Positions 53,325-64,000 of a DNA stretch of 64,000 bases are shown piece by piece. Source of the DNA: Seminavis robusta (Eukaryota; Bacillariophyta; Bacillariophyceae; Naviculales; Naviculaceae); contig CAICTM010000105.1 in assembly GCA_903772945.1 (NCBI GenBank), positions 56,031 to 120,030 on the forward strand, given 5' to 3'. The stretch's first letter is position 1; every line of letters starts with the position of its first letter. A program made the translations under genes and the position numbers. The notes beneath the pieces are model-generated. The model was not told the DNA's origin, ran no database searches, and saw nothing but the letters and a program-made list of their open reading frames with translations.

Positions 53325-53650
53325 TACCGGTAGCCTCGGCCTTGTTGGGCTCGACAGTGCCGGTTCAAACTCGTAGGCTACGATGCAGTTGTCCTCAACG
53401 GCGACACTCGTTTCGACGGTGTGCAACTCAGTCTATCGTTACACGGTCTTGGGGACGGCGAAGTGCGGGTGCAAAGGTCTGATCGACCAGGGCCTAATAG
53501 CTAGCTACCGGTAGCCTGACACTGCTACTTCCGTTTTGGGCTACTGAGCCTCTATAAGCTTGAAAGATCCATTGTTGACTCTGGCTATAGGACAACGTAG
53601 GCCCAGCTAGCTAAGTTCACGAGCGCGCACCGGCACGAGCTTTCGTATTG
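53325..53650. repeat. Left copy of a 300-bp direct repeat flanking the LRR gene
   Basis: Anchors are GTAGCCTCGG..., CGGTCTTGGGGACG, TCTGATCGACCAGGGCC, GGACAACGTAGGCCCA and a final CGTATTGTAG. They recur in the same order at about 57715-58005. The copies are well diverged, with TAGCTAGC/GGTACC insertions. Confidence 0.55.
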
Positions 53651-53864
53651 TAGGAAGGAACAGAGCTGCAGCAGTCCCCAGTGAATATCAGGCTGTTAAA
53701 TTTTGCAATGGACTCTCTATAGCTAGCTATAGCGACTACCAGGGGGGGGGGGGCTCTCTCCTGGGTCAACTTGCAGCAGCTACAAGGTTACAGAGTTTGA
53801 ACCGTGGCCACTTTCACAGAAGAACAGCAGTGCATATTTGGATATCATATCATAGTTTTAGTGC

Positions 53865-56179
53865 TCAGGTATCATGACCAGTGTCGTGCGAGTTGGCATT
53901 ACAAGCAGTGCAACCACAACCACATAACCGGCTGGAGCAGTCAAACTGGAAACCACCACTTCCTATGCAGGGCACAACGGGGTTGGGCAAGCAAGTACCA
54001 TTGAGGCTGCAAACTTCATCTGGAATTGTTCCAGACAAGAGCTCATTCCCTGCCACATTGAGAGTGTACAGAGACTGTTGGAGGCTGGAAAGTTCATCTG
54101 GTAGAGTCCCACTGAGGGAGTTGCTGCCAAGGTCGAGTCTGCCCATGGAGGATAGGAGTCCAAACTCGCTAGGGATATTTCCGGAAAAGTGGTTGTCAAA
54201 CAGAGAGAGTTCATACAGAGAACCAAGATTGGAGAGCTCGGTAGGGATGGACCCGGACAACTGGTTCTCTTGCAAGTTCAAGGCTCTTGACAAGGTGGCC
54301 AAAAGCCCAAGCTCGGATGGGAGGGTTCCGGTAAATAGATTGTCACGAAAAGACAGAAGTGAAGAAGCAGTGAGAAGGCCCAACTCAGTGGGTAGTGCTC
54401 CCTCTAGATGGTTTTTGTAGACAGAGATCAATGACATTTTGGGAGGCCTGGCTAGCTCGGTTGGAAGTGTCCCTGTCAACCTGTTGCCACCCACCGCAAT
54501 CACCTCCAATGACTCGACTTGGCCCACCTCAGAAGGGATGGTGCCTATCACCCAAAGAAGAGCAAGGAATTTCATTAGACATGTCATGTCAATCATCCAG
54601 TTGCAAGCATCCCATCACATTTGTGCTTTCTAGACTTACCGGTAAGATCCGAATCCTCAAAATTGATCCACCTGAGCTTGCGAAAGGTGCCAAGTACTGA
54701 GGGGAGAGTTCCTCTGAGGTCGTGGTTGCGGCTCATGAGAATGGTTTCCAAATTAGTCAACTGCCAGATTTCACTTGGGATTGAACCCTGGTGGTTGTTG
54801 TCACTGAGGACCAGTGCCCTCAGTTTTTTCAATAGACCAAATTCTGTGGGAACGACTCCACCGTTTCGATGCTTAGCAAGTTCATAACCCTCAAGGTCTG
54901 TCAACTTTCCAATCTCAGTGGCAATTGTCCCTTGTAGTGAATTCACTCCATAGGATAGTGTCTTGAGATGAGTCAACATGTAGAGCTCTGGTGGGATGGA
55001 ACCAGCCAGGTTGTTGAAGTCTAACCACAAATGCTCAAGCTGTCCGTTGTCATTGCAGGCTGTTGGTGGGTGTTCCATCTCATGGAGATACCCACGATAA
55101 ATGTGACTTATAAGGTCCTTCATGGCAAAGGCTGGCCTCATGTACCAGTTACATTCATTGGTTGGTTCGGCCAACCAATTGTCATTGTGGGTCCAGAGAT
55201 CTCCATCAGTGGCAAAGTACAGAGTGGCAAGGGCGTAGCGTTGCTGGATACGATCATCTTCGTACTGGGATACACGAGGGTCCTCCAGTACCCAATTGTA
55301 GGCTTTGGCTTGTGGAGAGTCTTTGTCCTGCTGAACATGACTTGCTGTGCTTTCTGGAAGAAGCATCAAGACGTGCTCCTTCAAGGGAAGCTCTTCAGGC
55401 AGAGCTTGGCCACTGTCGCCGAGGGGATCCGTTCGTTCGGGTGATGGGCTCTCCACGTTGTCATTCCCAACAAAGACGACTACCATAGTGATTGTCGCGA
55501 CCAGCACCACTCCCATTACACATGCCAACCACGGCGGCAACGGCAAATGTCCCTCCTTGGAGCTCACAGACGACAAAGCTATGGTCTTATGTTCTTCTGG
55601 GTCATACTCTTCCGCCAGCGGCAGATCCCTCTCCTGTTCGGCAGATTCATCCACTGGATTGGCCACTGAGAGGCCCACATGGTTGGACGGGATCTCAACA
55701 CTGGTTGCTGTTGTTTCTTCAGAGGTGGACTCGGAAGTTTGGCGGCGTCCTTGGCTGGCATGATGGATGGTAAGACCTGGTTTGTTGGCCATTCTCAGTT
55801 CCGCTCCCAGCACATTTATTGGTGTCTTTCCAGCCGGCGTCAGGTGTCCATTGTGGGAATTGGTAAAGAAGGCTCCCGGTCCAACGCCTTGTCTTTGTTG
55901 TCGTCGTGATAATTGCACACCACGGGACAGGGAGGGACCTGCTGGCAATGGTTCGATGCTGGCAATGCTACTAGCCACGAACGATTCCGACGGATGATCA
56001 CACGACGGAGCTTCCTCTGCGAGCTGTTGTTGTTGGGTTTTGAGGGCCTCTGCAATTCCCATGTTTTCGCAAAGACAATTGTCATCTTTGATCGACGCAT
56101 TCGCATCTGTCTCCTCTTCACTGGAGACAGTAGTCTTCAACTGTGTTTTCTCTATCGTATTATTGTCTTCCTTGCCCAT
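53865..56179 (-). CDS. Single-pass membrane LRR protein, two exons
   Basis: My exon model is complement(join(53865..54544, 54640..56179)), 739 residues. The 95-bp intron (54545-54639) has donor GTAAGT and acceptor TAG, and splicing restores the LRR FEDSDLTGTIPSEVGQVE. Residues 1-212 are acidic and low complexity, including a GPGAFFTNSHNGHL segment. The transmembrane helix is about 214-238 (PPWLACVMGVVLVATITMVVVF). Next comes the ectodomain N-module (SPQAKAYNWVLEDP and RYALATLYFATDGDLW, CNWYMRP), then about 13 LRRs with PTELGLL/PSEIWQL signatures and a Cys-rich C-terminal cap (CSSRLCGCGCTAC). The layout is the same as the gene at 5807-8119. It is a likely surface recognition or adhesion protein with no kinase domain. 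The ligand is unknown. Confidence 0.85.
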
Positions 56180-56249
56180 GCTTAGTTATTCCAGTGGTTC
56201 TTTTGGATACATGTACCGTACAAACAACAACAGCTCAACAACTACATGT

Positions 56250-56624
56250 ACAATGAGCTCTACAATGATCCTGGTAACTCTTTTGAGGGAGGAAGGAGGT
56301 CCAGTGCTAACAGCCAGCTATTTTCAAAACTCCAATCGCGCTTCCTTCCACCCCTTTGTTGTTTCAGTGGATGGCATGCTTGCCCCTCAAGCCAAGACTC
56401 TCTTACAACGCCTTGCTTCTGCTACTGCCTCCAAAACTCAATTTTCCTACTCTCAAATGATGTTCTTCATGCAGACCCGTATCTCAATTGCCCTTGTGAA
56501 AGCTACCCATTTATGTCTCCGTGGATCCCGCAAAGCCAAACCCTTTGCCCCCCGTAATGGTCCTCAATTTCTTGCCCCTGATCCCACAGAACCTAGTCCT
56601 GAATTTCGACTGTTCTTTGCTTAA
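56250..56624 (+). pseudogene. C-terminal fragment of a non-LTR reverse transcriptase
   Basis: The open frame ends at TAA 56622 and reads LREEGGPVLTASYF, then FHPFVVSVDGMLAPQAKTLL, then YSQMMFFMQTRISIALVKAT and HLCLRGSR. The pattern (F)TPFVVSxDGxLxxEAxxxLxRLA followed by RxxxALxRATxxCLRGSR is the usual tail of one family of non-LTR RT ORFs in protists. No RT core precedes it, so it is a 5'-truncated copy. Its 3' flank is shared with 8203-8277. Confidence 0.58.
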
Positions 56625-56676
56625 GCCTGGCCCCGGCTGGCTTCCGTAGCTAATTTCTCTACTCTAAAACCCCCCT
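56603..56676 (+). repeat. 75-bp retroelement 3'-tail repeat (copy 2)
   Basis: This covers the last codons and 3' flank of the RT fragment. It matches 8203-8277 in reverse complement, with small indels near TTTGCTT(TAAA)AAGCC. Confidence 0.6.
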
Positions 56677-57189
56677 ATATAACTAAAATAGTACATGTAG
56701 TGGTACTGGTACCGGTACCGGTAGAAGACAAAAATGGTGGGGGTTGGGTTGGAGGAGCTGTTGGAGGTTGGAGGTCACCCAAAAAAGAGCCAACAAGGAA
56801 CAAGGCTCTTCACCGCTCACAGAGGAGTTCTGAGTAGTGGTACTGAGTAGCAGTAGCTGTAGTAGCTCTGTAGCTTTAGACAGCTCTATCCTCTATCCGG
56901 ACACACGCCATGCGTACCAGCTAGCAGGGTGACAGGGGAATTACTAGGGTGGCACTCCGGCGCAGGTCAAGGCACAGCACTGAAGGTTCCTATGGAGGCT
57001 TTGTAACTAAACCCTGCTCGCGTCCTCATTGCTCTCCCCGTATGCCCACCACACCAGCCACCCACCACCGCAGCCACTGCTTTGCCTAGCCTCGCCCCCC
57101 TCGCTCCTTAACGTATCTATTTAGTATTTCTCTATGGCTGGGACCAAGCCTATCCTCAAGAAGATTGTCTGTGCCAATCCTATCTATGA

Positions 57190-57375
57190 TTGGCTTATCT
57201 AAGCTAAGTTGGGCTTATCTAAGCCAAGCTATGCTTATCTTAGCTAAGCTACAGGGACGAAAAGTACTAAATTGTGTATAGTAAATTGTATGTGTGGACT
57301 AGCTTAGACTAGATTAGCACAGACAAGCTTAGCGTAGCTTTGAGTAGCTTGGCTTAGATAAGCCTTGATAAGCCC
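57190..57375. repeat. Imperfect inverted repeat (foldback) of GGCTTATCTAAGC units
   Basis: The left arm GGCTTATCTAAGCTAAGTTGGGC... continues with TTATCTAAGCCAAGC (57193-57230). The right arm GCTTGGCTTAGATAAGCC...GATAAGCCC (57347-57374) is its reverse complement with gaps. Inner arms CTTAGCTAAGCTAC and GTAGCTTTGAG..AGCTTAGCG also pair. No coding content. Confidence 0.5.
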
Positions 57376-57714
57376 ATTGTTGACACGGCTGCCTTGCCAT
57401 AGTCGTCAGCTACAACCAGAGATTGACTATCGCCAATGTGAAGGTTGGGGCTTACTGAGTACCGTGCATAATAAGCTCGTAAGAGCAGTTGCCTGACAGC
57501 CTGACAGCTGACAGCAGGAATGCAGCCATGATAATAATATTTTAAGAATAGTTGGCCATTGACGAGTTCCAGTCGCAGCTTCTGCCGGACTATTGGCGAA
57601 AGCCCTTTCACTATAGTCTACCAGCAGCCTCATTTGTTTTCAAAGACAATTCGCAAAACTCGATGACCGTACATTGAATACCGGTATTGACAGTGTGGCT
57701 AGCTAGTGCATGCA

Positions 57715-58005
57715 TGCATAGCCTCGGGCTCGGGCTCGGCAGGACATACTTTTGGCTACGTATGGTGCAGAATTCCTCAACGCTCAGCGCGATGCTCCGT
57801 ACTCGGTCTTGGGGACGACGATGTCGGGCTCAACTCTGATCGACCAGGGCCCTGATACATCTATATCCGGTAGTCGTTTTGGACTACTGGGCCAGAAGTT
57901 CTCAGATTGATTGATTGTTTTGTAGATTCTAGTTAGGACAATGGGGGCCCAACTCAGTTTGGCCGACCGTACCAATACGAGCCTTTGCATTGTAGCTTGA
58001 GCTTT
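57715..58005. repeat. Right copy of the direct repeat flanking the LRR gene
   Basis: It has the same ordered anchors as 53325-53650: CGGTCTTGGGGACGACGA, TCTGATCGACCAGGGCC, TTTTGGACTACTG, GGACAATGGGGGCCCA and GCATTGTAGC. Confidence 0.55.
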
Positions 58006-58719
58006 AACCCAAACGATTTCGACTGATCGAGCAGCAACTTCTAAAACCAAGAGATAGCCAAGCAAAGTGGTACCGGAACTCCGTGAGCGCAATGTGTCTT
58101 CTTCGACTTTTGCATTCTGGTTCTTCAAATCTCGATTCTCAGCCAGCGGAAAAGACTGTTGCAATACACGGCTCTTAGCCTTATTCGCGACTCGATCCTA
58201 GATAGGGTTTGAGTTCGACTCATGACTGAGTCTCTCGTGAATAGTCATCTGAGACAGGGTTCTCAATGACCGCGCTAGTCATACTAGGTTGATGATGAAA
58301 CATCGCTTAGATATTTAGCCAGCCGTGGAATACTTCCACGGCTACTAGATCCAGGCTAGACAGACCTTCCACGCGTTCCGTTTTAGGATCGTGGAGAGAC
58401 GTTGGATTACTACCGACAACCTACTCTATCACACTTTATAGTCTCCCGCGGGAAGCCAGATCTACGATCCCTTGATGATGATCTCCTCTCGTTGATTAGT
58501 TTTCAAGCTTTCTAATCTCTCTCATAACTTTCATTCTCCAAACTCAAAACACTCGAAAGATCTTTACACTAGCTTTTAGCGTAGTGCATTTTGTTAACAA
58601 ACACAATAGCTTTCAGCTACCCTCAACCTATTCCTTCACCATGAAGATGGCTAAGGAAAGCATCGTTCCGCAACTTTGAGGAAAACTCTAGTGCGGACAA
58701 ACCCTTCCTCTCGTCGACA

Positions 58720-59259
58720 ATGACGAAGAAAACGAGATCGACAGATACTCGTGCCACCACTTGCAAACTTCGCAACCATGTTGCCAAGCGCAAATCAGAA
58801 GACTCTGACAATGAGGACAACTCCTTTATCAATTTCAATCACTTGATGGAGAAATCTCTATCTGAGGATTAGGCCAGGATGATGACTCAAACGAAACCCT
58901 GTTCCGATTTCTCATACCAAAGTGATGAAGATATCTCACTAACTAGTAAACAAGAATGTTTGCAACTGATGAACTCTACGGCAAATTAAGATGATTGACT
59001 AAAAGCTGCTCAACTAGACTCTGATGATCTATTTAGCATCGTTAACCTCGTCCGTGGCCAACCACCTCGTAAACGTCGCAAGACACGAGACTCAAACCCA
59101 TCGTTATGTTGAATTTAACAAGCGAGAAAAGGGAAACCAAAAACCGGTTACACTCCGTTGCTTGCTGGATACAGGAGCATCCGGAACCTTGATTGCTCAA
59201 CCTCATGCTAAGAAATTACGCATGAAGGATCTTGGGGCGTCAAAACGATGTGGACTACC
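58720..59259 (+). pseudogene. Relic of an older retroelement (gag-like piece and DTGAS protease)
   Basis: A 50-codon ORF (58720-58872) rich in Lys/Asp/Asn (SEDSDNEDNSFINFNHL) looks like a gag N-terminus. After stops, a frame reading LDSDDLFSIVNLVRGQPP (about 59014-59067) continues in a shifted frame as HRYVEFNKREKGN and LRCLLDTGASGTLIAQPHA (59095-59259). LLDTGAS is the catalytic loop of retroviral-type aspartic proteases, and the sequence differs from the Copia copies here, so a Ty3/Gypsy-like source is likely. The frame is cut at 59260 by the LTR of the second Copia element. Confidence 0.6.
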
Positions 59260-59506
59260 TGTTATTTGCTAGTAATACTGCAGCTTTATTGGGGAGTAAT
59301 TGTGTTTTAGATTAAGCTGAAAAGCAAAGAGTGAGGATTTTCTGTGGTGATAGCAATTCTTGTGATTGGATTGGATATAAGGACCCCGCAACACTTTAGA
59401 CCTAAAACTCCTTGGTTCCTTGCATGATAATTTGCATAGCGAAACGGACTAGATATTTAATACAACGAGTCAATATTAAAGAGGGTCAGGTATGTTTCGT
59501 CCAACA
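59260..59506 (-). repeat. 3' LTR of Copia element 2
   Basis: 247 bp. In + orientation it begins TGTTATTTGCTAG and ends TTTCGTCCAACA. It interrupts the DTGAS protease relic. Confidence 0.82.
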
Positions 59507-59523
59507 CACTCCTGCACGGTACC

Positions 59524-59958
59524 CTATAAGTGGCTACCGTGGATACGAATAAATAATTTAGGACAATCAACAAGGGGTGGATGCCCCATGATGAAAGCCC
59601 TGTGTCTCGTGAAAGAGCTTGCCCTGAAGGGGCTTCGAAAAAATCTCCACGCATTTCCAAGGTTGGGCAGTAACACAACTCTAAGGTTGCCTTTTCCAAT
59701 TTGGTCATGAATAAAAAGAAACGAATGTTGATAGCCGGAGTTCTTTTCCCGAAATGCCTTTGCCATTCTCTGCAAGAAGATCGTGCTTTTGTTGTCCTGC
59801 ATGAGGATAGTTGTCTTTTCACAACGATCCCTGCTCTTCAAGGAACAACTTTGCCCCCAACAGGGCGACATGACATCGTCAGCCTCCACATCATTCCGCT
59901 TCGTGCTGCTCCTCGAATTCATTTTCTGTTTCGCAGACACAAGACAGCACCGCACCAC
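59524..59958 (-). pseudogene. RNase H end of pol, Copia element 2
   Basis: It contains NSRSSTKRNDVEADDV, MQDNKSTIFLQRMAKAF, FLFIHDQIGKGNLRV and HRAFIMGHPPL. The usual GDFFTKPLQGK is garbled by frame changes (AWRFFRSPFRA), which shows small indels. Confidence 0.65.
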
Positions 59959-59999
59959 TTCAAAGGACAGAACTCCTCCTGTTGGGAAAGGTAATCAGG

Positions 60000-61100
60000 A
60001 TGACTGCAAATGATGCGTCCACCCACCAAGTGATGATTGGTATGTCATCATGTGTTGTAGGATCAACTTGTCCTGCGCTCGTCTGATCCAAAAACTTGAG
60101 GTCTTGGACCAACTTGTCCCAGTCATCAGATGATGGTTTCTGACACGAGTGCATAACACAGTAGTGAGAGTCTGCACATCTGATCGAGCACGCTTGCACA
60201 GGAACAACAGCTTGGCTGCAAAGGTATGAATAGTTTTCTCTGTTTCTTGTCCATTCAGGATGGTGGCCATCACCAAGAGCTGAATAGGTTACAGACGCAG
60301 ACCTGCACTTGGTACCTATTTTCCATTGACTCACCCACCAAGATCCACGATGAAACTCTGAGATCATTTTTCTGTGACATAATCTATCTATGTCAATCAC
60401 AACCTTTACTGGGTCGGAAAAATCACATCGTCATCCCCAAGTAGTCGTGCTTGGGGAACCACGGGTTGCCTTCACGCTCCATAGGTTCCATACCTTAGCG
60501 TTAAACCATTCCAGAGTTTGGTTGTTCACCACCTTCATTCTGTGGCTTTGAAATTAGGTCGTCAACATGAAAATCGGATTGTTTGTTGGTACCCTCGACA
60601 TGCGGTTGGCCACACAAGGATCGTATCTGTGTTAACACAAATCCAATTTCTTCGAGTCGCTCCTGAAGAGCTTATTGTACCATAGCAGTGCTGCCAAAAA
60701 ACCATTCCGTAGATGGTCTCTTTCCACACGACATAGGAGGACTGGTCGTCCCTTCTTGTATGTCAGGAAAGAGGCATATGTGTCAGAGATCAATTTCGAC
60801 AAAGTAAGTACTGCAAGTTTCCCTCAATGATCATGGAGGACCCTGTCTTCACCTTGTTTGACTTCTGGCATTGGGGTTTTGGATGAAGCATTGGGACATC
60901 CAGGACCATCACATCCACTATCTTCGATGCATCGACAAACATGGATAACATCAAACCTATCAAGTGAAACTGTAGGACTTCTGGCATCTTCTTTCTGGTG
61001 GTACACCCTTGTAGGTTTCCCATGTTAGACTGCACGGCCTTGACGTGCCATCCTTTTCTCACTCACAAACATGTGTGCCATTTGTGCCTTTTTCAATCAG
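60000..61100 (-). pseudogene. Reverse transcriptase remnant, Copia element 2
   Basis: Minus-strand pieces include KAVQSNMGNLQGCTTRKK and MFVDASKIVDVMVLDVPML (60790-61062), and FLCKRARSDVQTLTTVLCTRV (60120-60210). This is the Copia RT order. Stops and shifts divide it. Confidence 0.55.
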
Positions 61101-61745
61101 AATCACTGCATTTGTTTGGGTCAACTGGACTAAACCACACTCTGCTGTGTAGCTGGTCTCATCTATTCTTTGAGCGCCGCCTTTCTGCTTTTGTTGCCCC
61201 ACACTTTCAGACCCTTGAGGTAGAAGATGTTGTTTTCGGGCGTGGCTGCTCTCATCCTTGACTTCTGCTGTGGCACTCCTGTGATTACAGAAGTCCATGA
61301 ACAAAGCTAGATGTTATTTGCTTTCTCTGTCTCATACAGTAGTGGTTTCTTCGCTTCGTTATTTGGATGAAGGTAACTCCTTTACTTTGCTTCTCGGCTG
61401 TGGCGATCCCGAGCTGAGCCGTCGAATTCCAACTCGAGGAAGCTTGGAAGCCTTGGCTGGTTTCCCATGCGAGGTTTCCATTCCTTGGTTATCCACTCTT
61501 GTGTGCCGTCTCTTCAACTGTAGGTTTTCTGGACTTTTGCTTGTTGGGATTCCTTGGAATCCTCTTCACTTCTTCATCGGAGTCAATTTCTGTGGCCTAC
61601 TGTTTGGTGCCCTTGTACTATCCCTGGGGCGTTCCATCACTAAGAATCTTCATCTGATTCATGGATTCCACTGAATCTTCGTCCGAAGAGTACTCCATAG
61701 GACTTTGGGAGGTAGCTTCTCATTTCCATGACACCATCCACTCCA

Positions 61746-61833
61746 GGGGGGTGGGGGGGGGTGGGGGGGGGGGGGGGGAGGGGGGGGGGAGGGGGGGGGG
61801 GGGGGGCAGGTGGGGGGGGGGGGGGGGGGGGGG
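61746..61833. repeat. Poly-G/poly-C tract
   Basis: About 88 bp are almost only G on the + strand, broken by a few T, A and CA bases. It lies inside Copia element 2. The equivalent place in element 1 (about 25,885-25,900, TTTTTGCCTGCAGGAG) has no such tract. Confidence 0.9.
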
Positions 61834-63082
61834 CAAACCTACAGGTAAAATTCCACAAAGTCACGTTGTTGAAAGATTAGTGGTTTCTTACCCTCACGTA
61901 TGCCTTCTTTTCGACAGCATCATGACTGAGCGAGGCATCGGCAGGAAGCGGTACATGCTGTCGCGTGATCACCCAAAGGTGAAGAGGTCCATCACACTGT
62001 GTCCACCTTTGGTGGTTGTCCATTAATGGACTGGAGATAGATGCAATCCAAATCGCCGGGCTCAATGGAATTGAGCTTGTCTGGTTCGTTTGAACAAGAC
62101 AATAGCTCCCATAGGTGTACTGAATATCTTTTTAGCTGTGTGGTCCAACCCTCCAAATCTGCCTGGGAGGATACACTTTAGAGATTTCATCAAGCGCAGG
62201 GAAAAGGTTGAGTTTACAATTAACATTGTACACCAATTCCACAATCATCACCTTTGGCATCACCATGAATGGGGTTGAATGCCAGGCTGCGCGCGATGCG
62301 CTCCTTCAAGGTTTCGTATGTTCCGCTCGGCGGGACACTGTGCGTCTGAGCCGCTCCATTGGTTGAGCTTGAGCTCTCATGTCGTTCTTGACAGGATCCA
62401 CAGGCTCTTGAACTCCAGAGCGCACTGTATTTCTTGGATCTTAAAATCATTATTTCCGTACCGATCAAAATTTTGTCAATGCGGAATAGATGATTTTCAC
62501 TTTTCCTGTTTGTAGGTATGCTGATTCGCGGTTGTCGATTTGCAAGTCAGTGAATGCCAGAAGAGGCAATCTCACAGACATAAAACACATCCATGCATCC
62601 GGTCAGGAAGCTGTGTGGTGCAACCAGCTCATTCCGGTACAGCATGGATACTGTCGGTCACTGGTGCGGGCGTCTGCGTGTAGTAGAGCCCTTGGCCTTG
62701 CCCATGTCGCTTCCGAAAATTAATTCGGCTGCGATCGATGTCCTCCAGCTTTACGGGAAGTCGCGAATTTGTACCAGTCCTTGATCATGTTGTGGTACCC
62801 TCCAAGAGATGGAGCGCTGGGTTGTGTGTTACAGATTTCTTACGATAAATGCACCCTTGGCTTGCTTCTTGGTAAGCCTTCGAGGTTGCCCCTCCACCGT
62901 CTGGACCAAATGCTGGAACTCCGGTGAAAACTGGTTGAGTTGGCCATGTCGATCCATGCAGGTCTTGCTCAACAACACGCCATACAGACTCATTTGGCGG
63001 TTCTTCCATACTGGTATAGGGTCCCAGTTGGGCGGTAGTGGTAGATGGCGTCGTCGACTCTTGAGTCAATGAGGACATAGGA

Positions 63083-63904
63083 TCAATCCTGTGACCTGAC
63101 GCAGTCATCCAAAACAAGGGACAAAGCGTTGATATTGGCGATGCCTCCTGGATTGGAATAACCATTGCCGTAAGGTGTGTCTCCTTCTTGAGTAAGCTTG
63201 GTGCTTCCAACATTGGTGGCCATCTCGATTGGTCTGGGAGATAGCCGCTTGCGGACAATCATGTCCTGGTTCATGACAGTTCGGATGGAACTGCCACTGT
63301 CGAGATACACTGTGTTGGCTCCATCAGGAATGAGGTTCTTGACCGACACTCCTGCAAGATTTGGCTCTGCCACTCCTGTGAGTTCGGCATCTGCCACTCC
63401 TGGGAACTCAAACGCAACTTGATGGTGCTGTTCTTCGACTGAGAGTGAGTCTTGGTCTTGGAAATCTTCATAACAGTTGCCTCGCTGATTCTCCCGTTGA
63501 CGCCGGCTGGGTCCACGGTACAGGCAACGAAATTCATTCTCTGTATCCGAGCTGTAGTCGGAACAGCAGCTCTGATCATCGTCTTGACCACTCCGAGAGA
63601 TGACTCCTTCGAATGGATCTGTGTTGAAGACGGTGTCAGGGTGTGCAGAACGACTGACAATTATATTATGTGTATCATTGTACCGCTGGAGGATAAGGTC
63701 GGAACCGATGCTTACACCGTCAGGACCTCCTTCAGCAAGCTGATCATGGCCGTAGCCGGAGTGATAGCTTTCTTCAGATGATGTCTCATCATGCCTCCAC
63801 TCCTCTGCGTAAAGCGGGATGCCTCCAAGGAAATCTGTTGCGAATGCTCCCCAGTCAATGGAAGCTTCCAGCTCACTGTCGGTGGTTGAATCATCTCTGC
63901 CCAC
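63083..63904 (-). pseudogene. Gag-protease spacer and protease, Copia element 2
   Basis: An open frame of 273 codons starts MGRDDSTTDSELEASIDW and includes GYGHDQLAEGGPDGVSIGS, RSGQDDDQSCC and VYLDSGSSIRTVMNQDM. The catalytic DSG (63293-63301) is intact, unlike element 1. It ends soon after PGGIANINALSLVLDDC. It is probably part of a longer gag-pol frame that continues past the window. I mark it pseudogene because downstream pol is broken. Confidence 0.65.
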
Positions 63905-64000
63905 CAGGGGCGGGACTCCATCGACTTGATGGTGCTGAAAATGGAACTGTAGTGACCCTGCCGCGCTGGCCTGGAATCTCTCTCAACAAGCAACAAACGG

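Larger units (their letters stand above)
59260..64000 (-). mobile_element. Second Ty1/Copia element, minus strand, truncated by window end
   Basis: On the minus strand its 3' LTR is 59260-59506. The LTR is clearly related to element 1 (TGTTGGACGAAACATACC start, CAAATAACA end) but carries several indels. Internal order leftwards from 64000: gag-protease spacer, protease (63293), integrase (about 62050-62800), a poly-C/G insertion (61746-61833), RT (about 60000-61100) and RNase H (59524-59958). Frames are broken, but less so in the protease part, which stays open for 273 codons. The 5' LTR and most of gag lie beyond the window. The base run next to the LTR is CTACC (59255-59259), the expected target duplicate. 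Confidence 0.85.

Noticed and set aside
53741-53750. Run of ten or so G bases
   Set aside because: It is too short and isolated to interpret. It may only reflect homopolymer error.

Overview
This window looks like nuclear DNA of a pennate diatom. Seminavis robusta or a close relative is the best guess. That is an inference from protein families (EIGxL-type leucine-rich-repeat proteins with an N-terminal SPQAxAYxW/RYALATLYFATxG module, diatom-style Ty1/Copia elements, an ionotropic glutamate receptor-like channel, DUF285/BspA repeats) and from short GT-AG introns of about 70-105 bp. Genes lie on both strands, spaced by kilobase-scale intergenic DNA rich in TAGCTAGC and GGTACCGG words. There is no operon structure, CRISPR array or recognisable tRNA/rRNA.

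Left part (1-21 kb): a 5'-truncated giant LRR protein (to 3164); a YiiD_C-type hotdog thioesterase (4427-5107, -); a three-exon membrane LRR protein (5807-8119, -); a DEP-DEP-DUF924 fusion (8985-11333, +); an iGluR-like channel (11563-13572, -); a probable pseudokinase (14536-16155, -); a 0.82 kb hAT-like non-autonomous transposon with an exact 8-bp target duplication (18603-19422); and a truncated haemoglobin (20218-20739, +).

Middle (21.5-38.5 kb): a complete but coding-defective Copia element bounded by about 247-bp LTRs and a 5-bp target duplication (21537-28265); a small unrecognised two-exon gene broken by one base (28377-28921, -); and a very large gene (30900-38492, +) encoding an acidic N-terminus, a membrane segment, a Pro/Thr/Ser-rich stalk, a PTKAP repeat array and a C-terminal DUF285 domain split by many micro-introns. 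Several single-base homopolymer indels interrupt it.

Right part (38.9-64 kb): a strawberry-notch helicase homologue (38955-42925, -, two exons); a segmental tandem duplication carrying two GT31/Fringe-like glycosyltransferases (44082-45410 and 47400-48707, +) followed by diverged repeat units; a third LRR membrane protein (53865-56179, -, two exons) flanked by diverged direct repeats and the 3' end of a non-LTR reverse transcriptase; and a second Copia element (59260 to beyond 64000, -) inserted into an older retroelement protease gene and carrying a roughly 90-bp poly-G/C expansion.

Functionally the genes are independent. The recurring theme is cell-surface proteins (three LRR proteins, a DUF285 stalk protein, an iGluR channel, Golgi glycosyltransferases) embedded in mobile-element debris.
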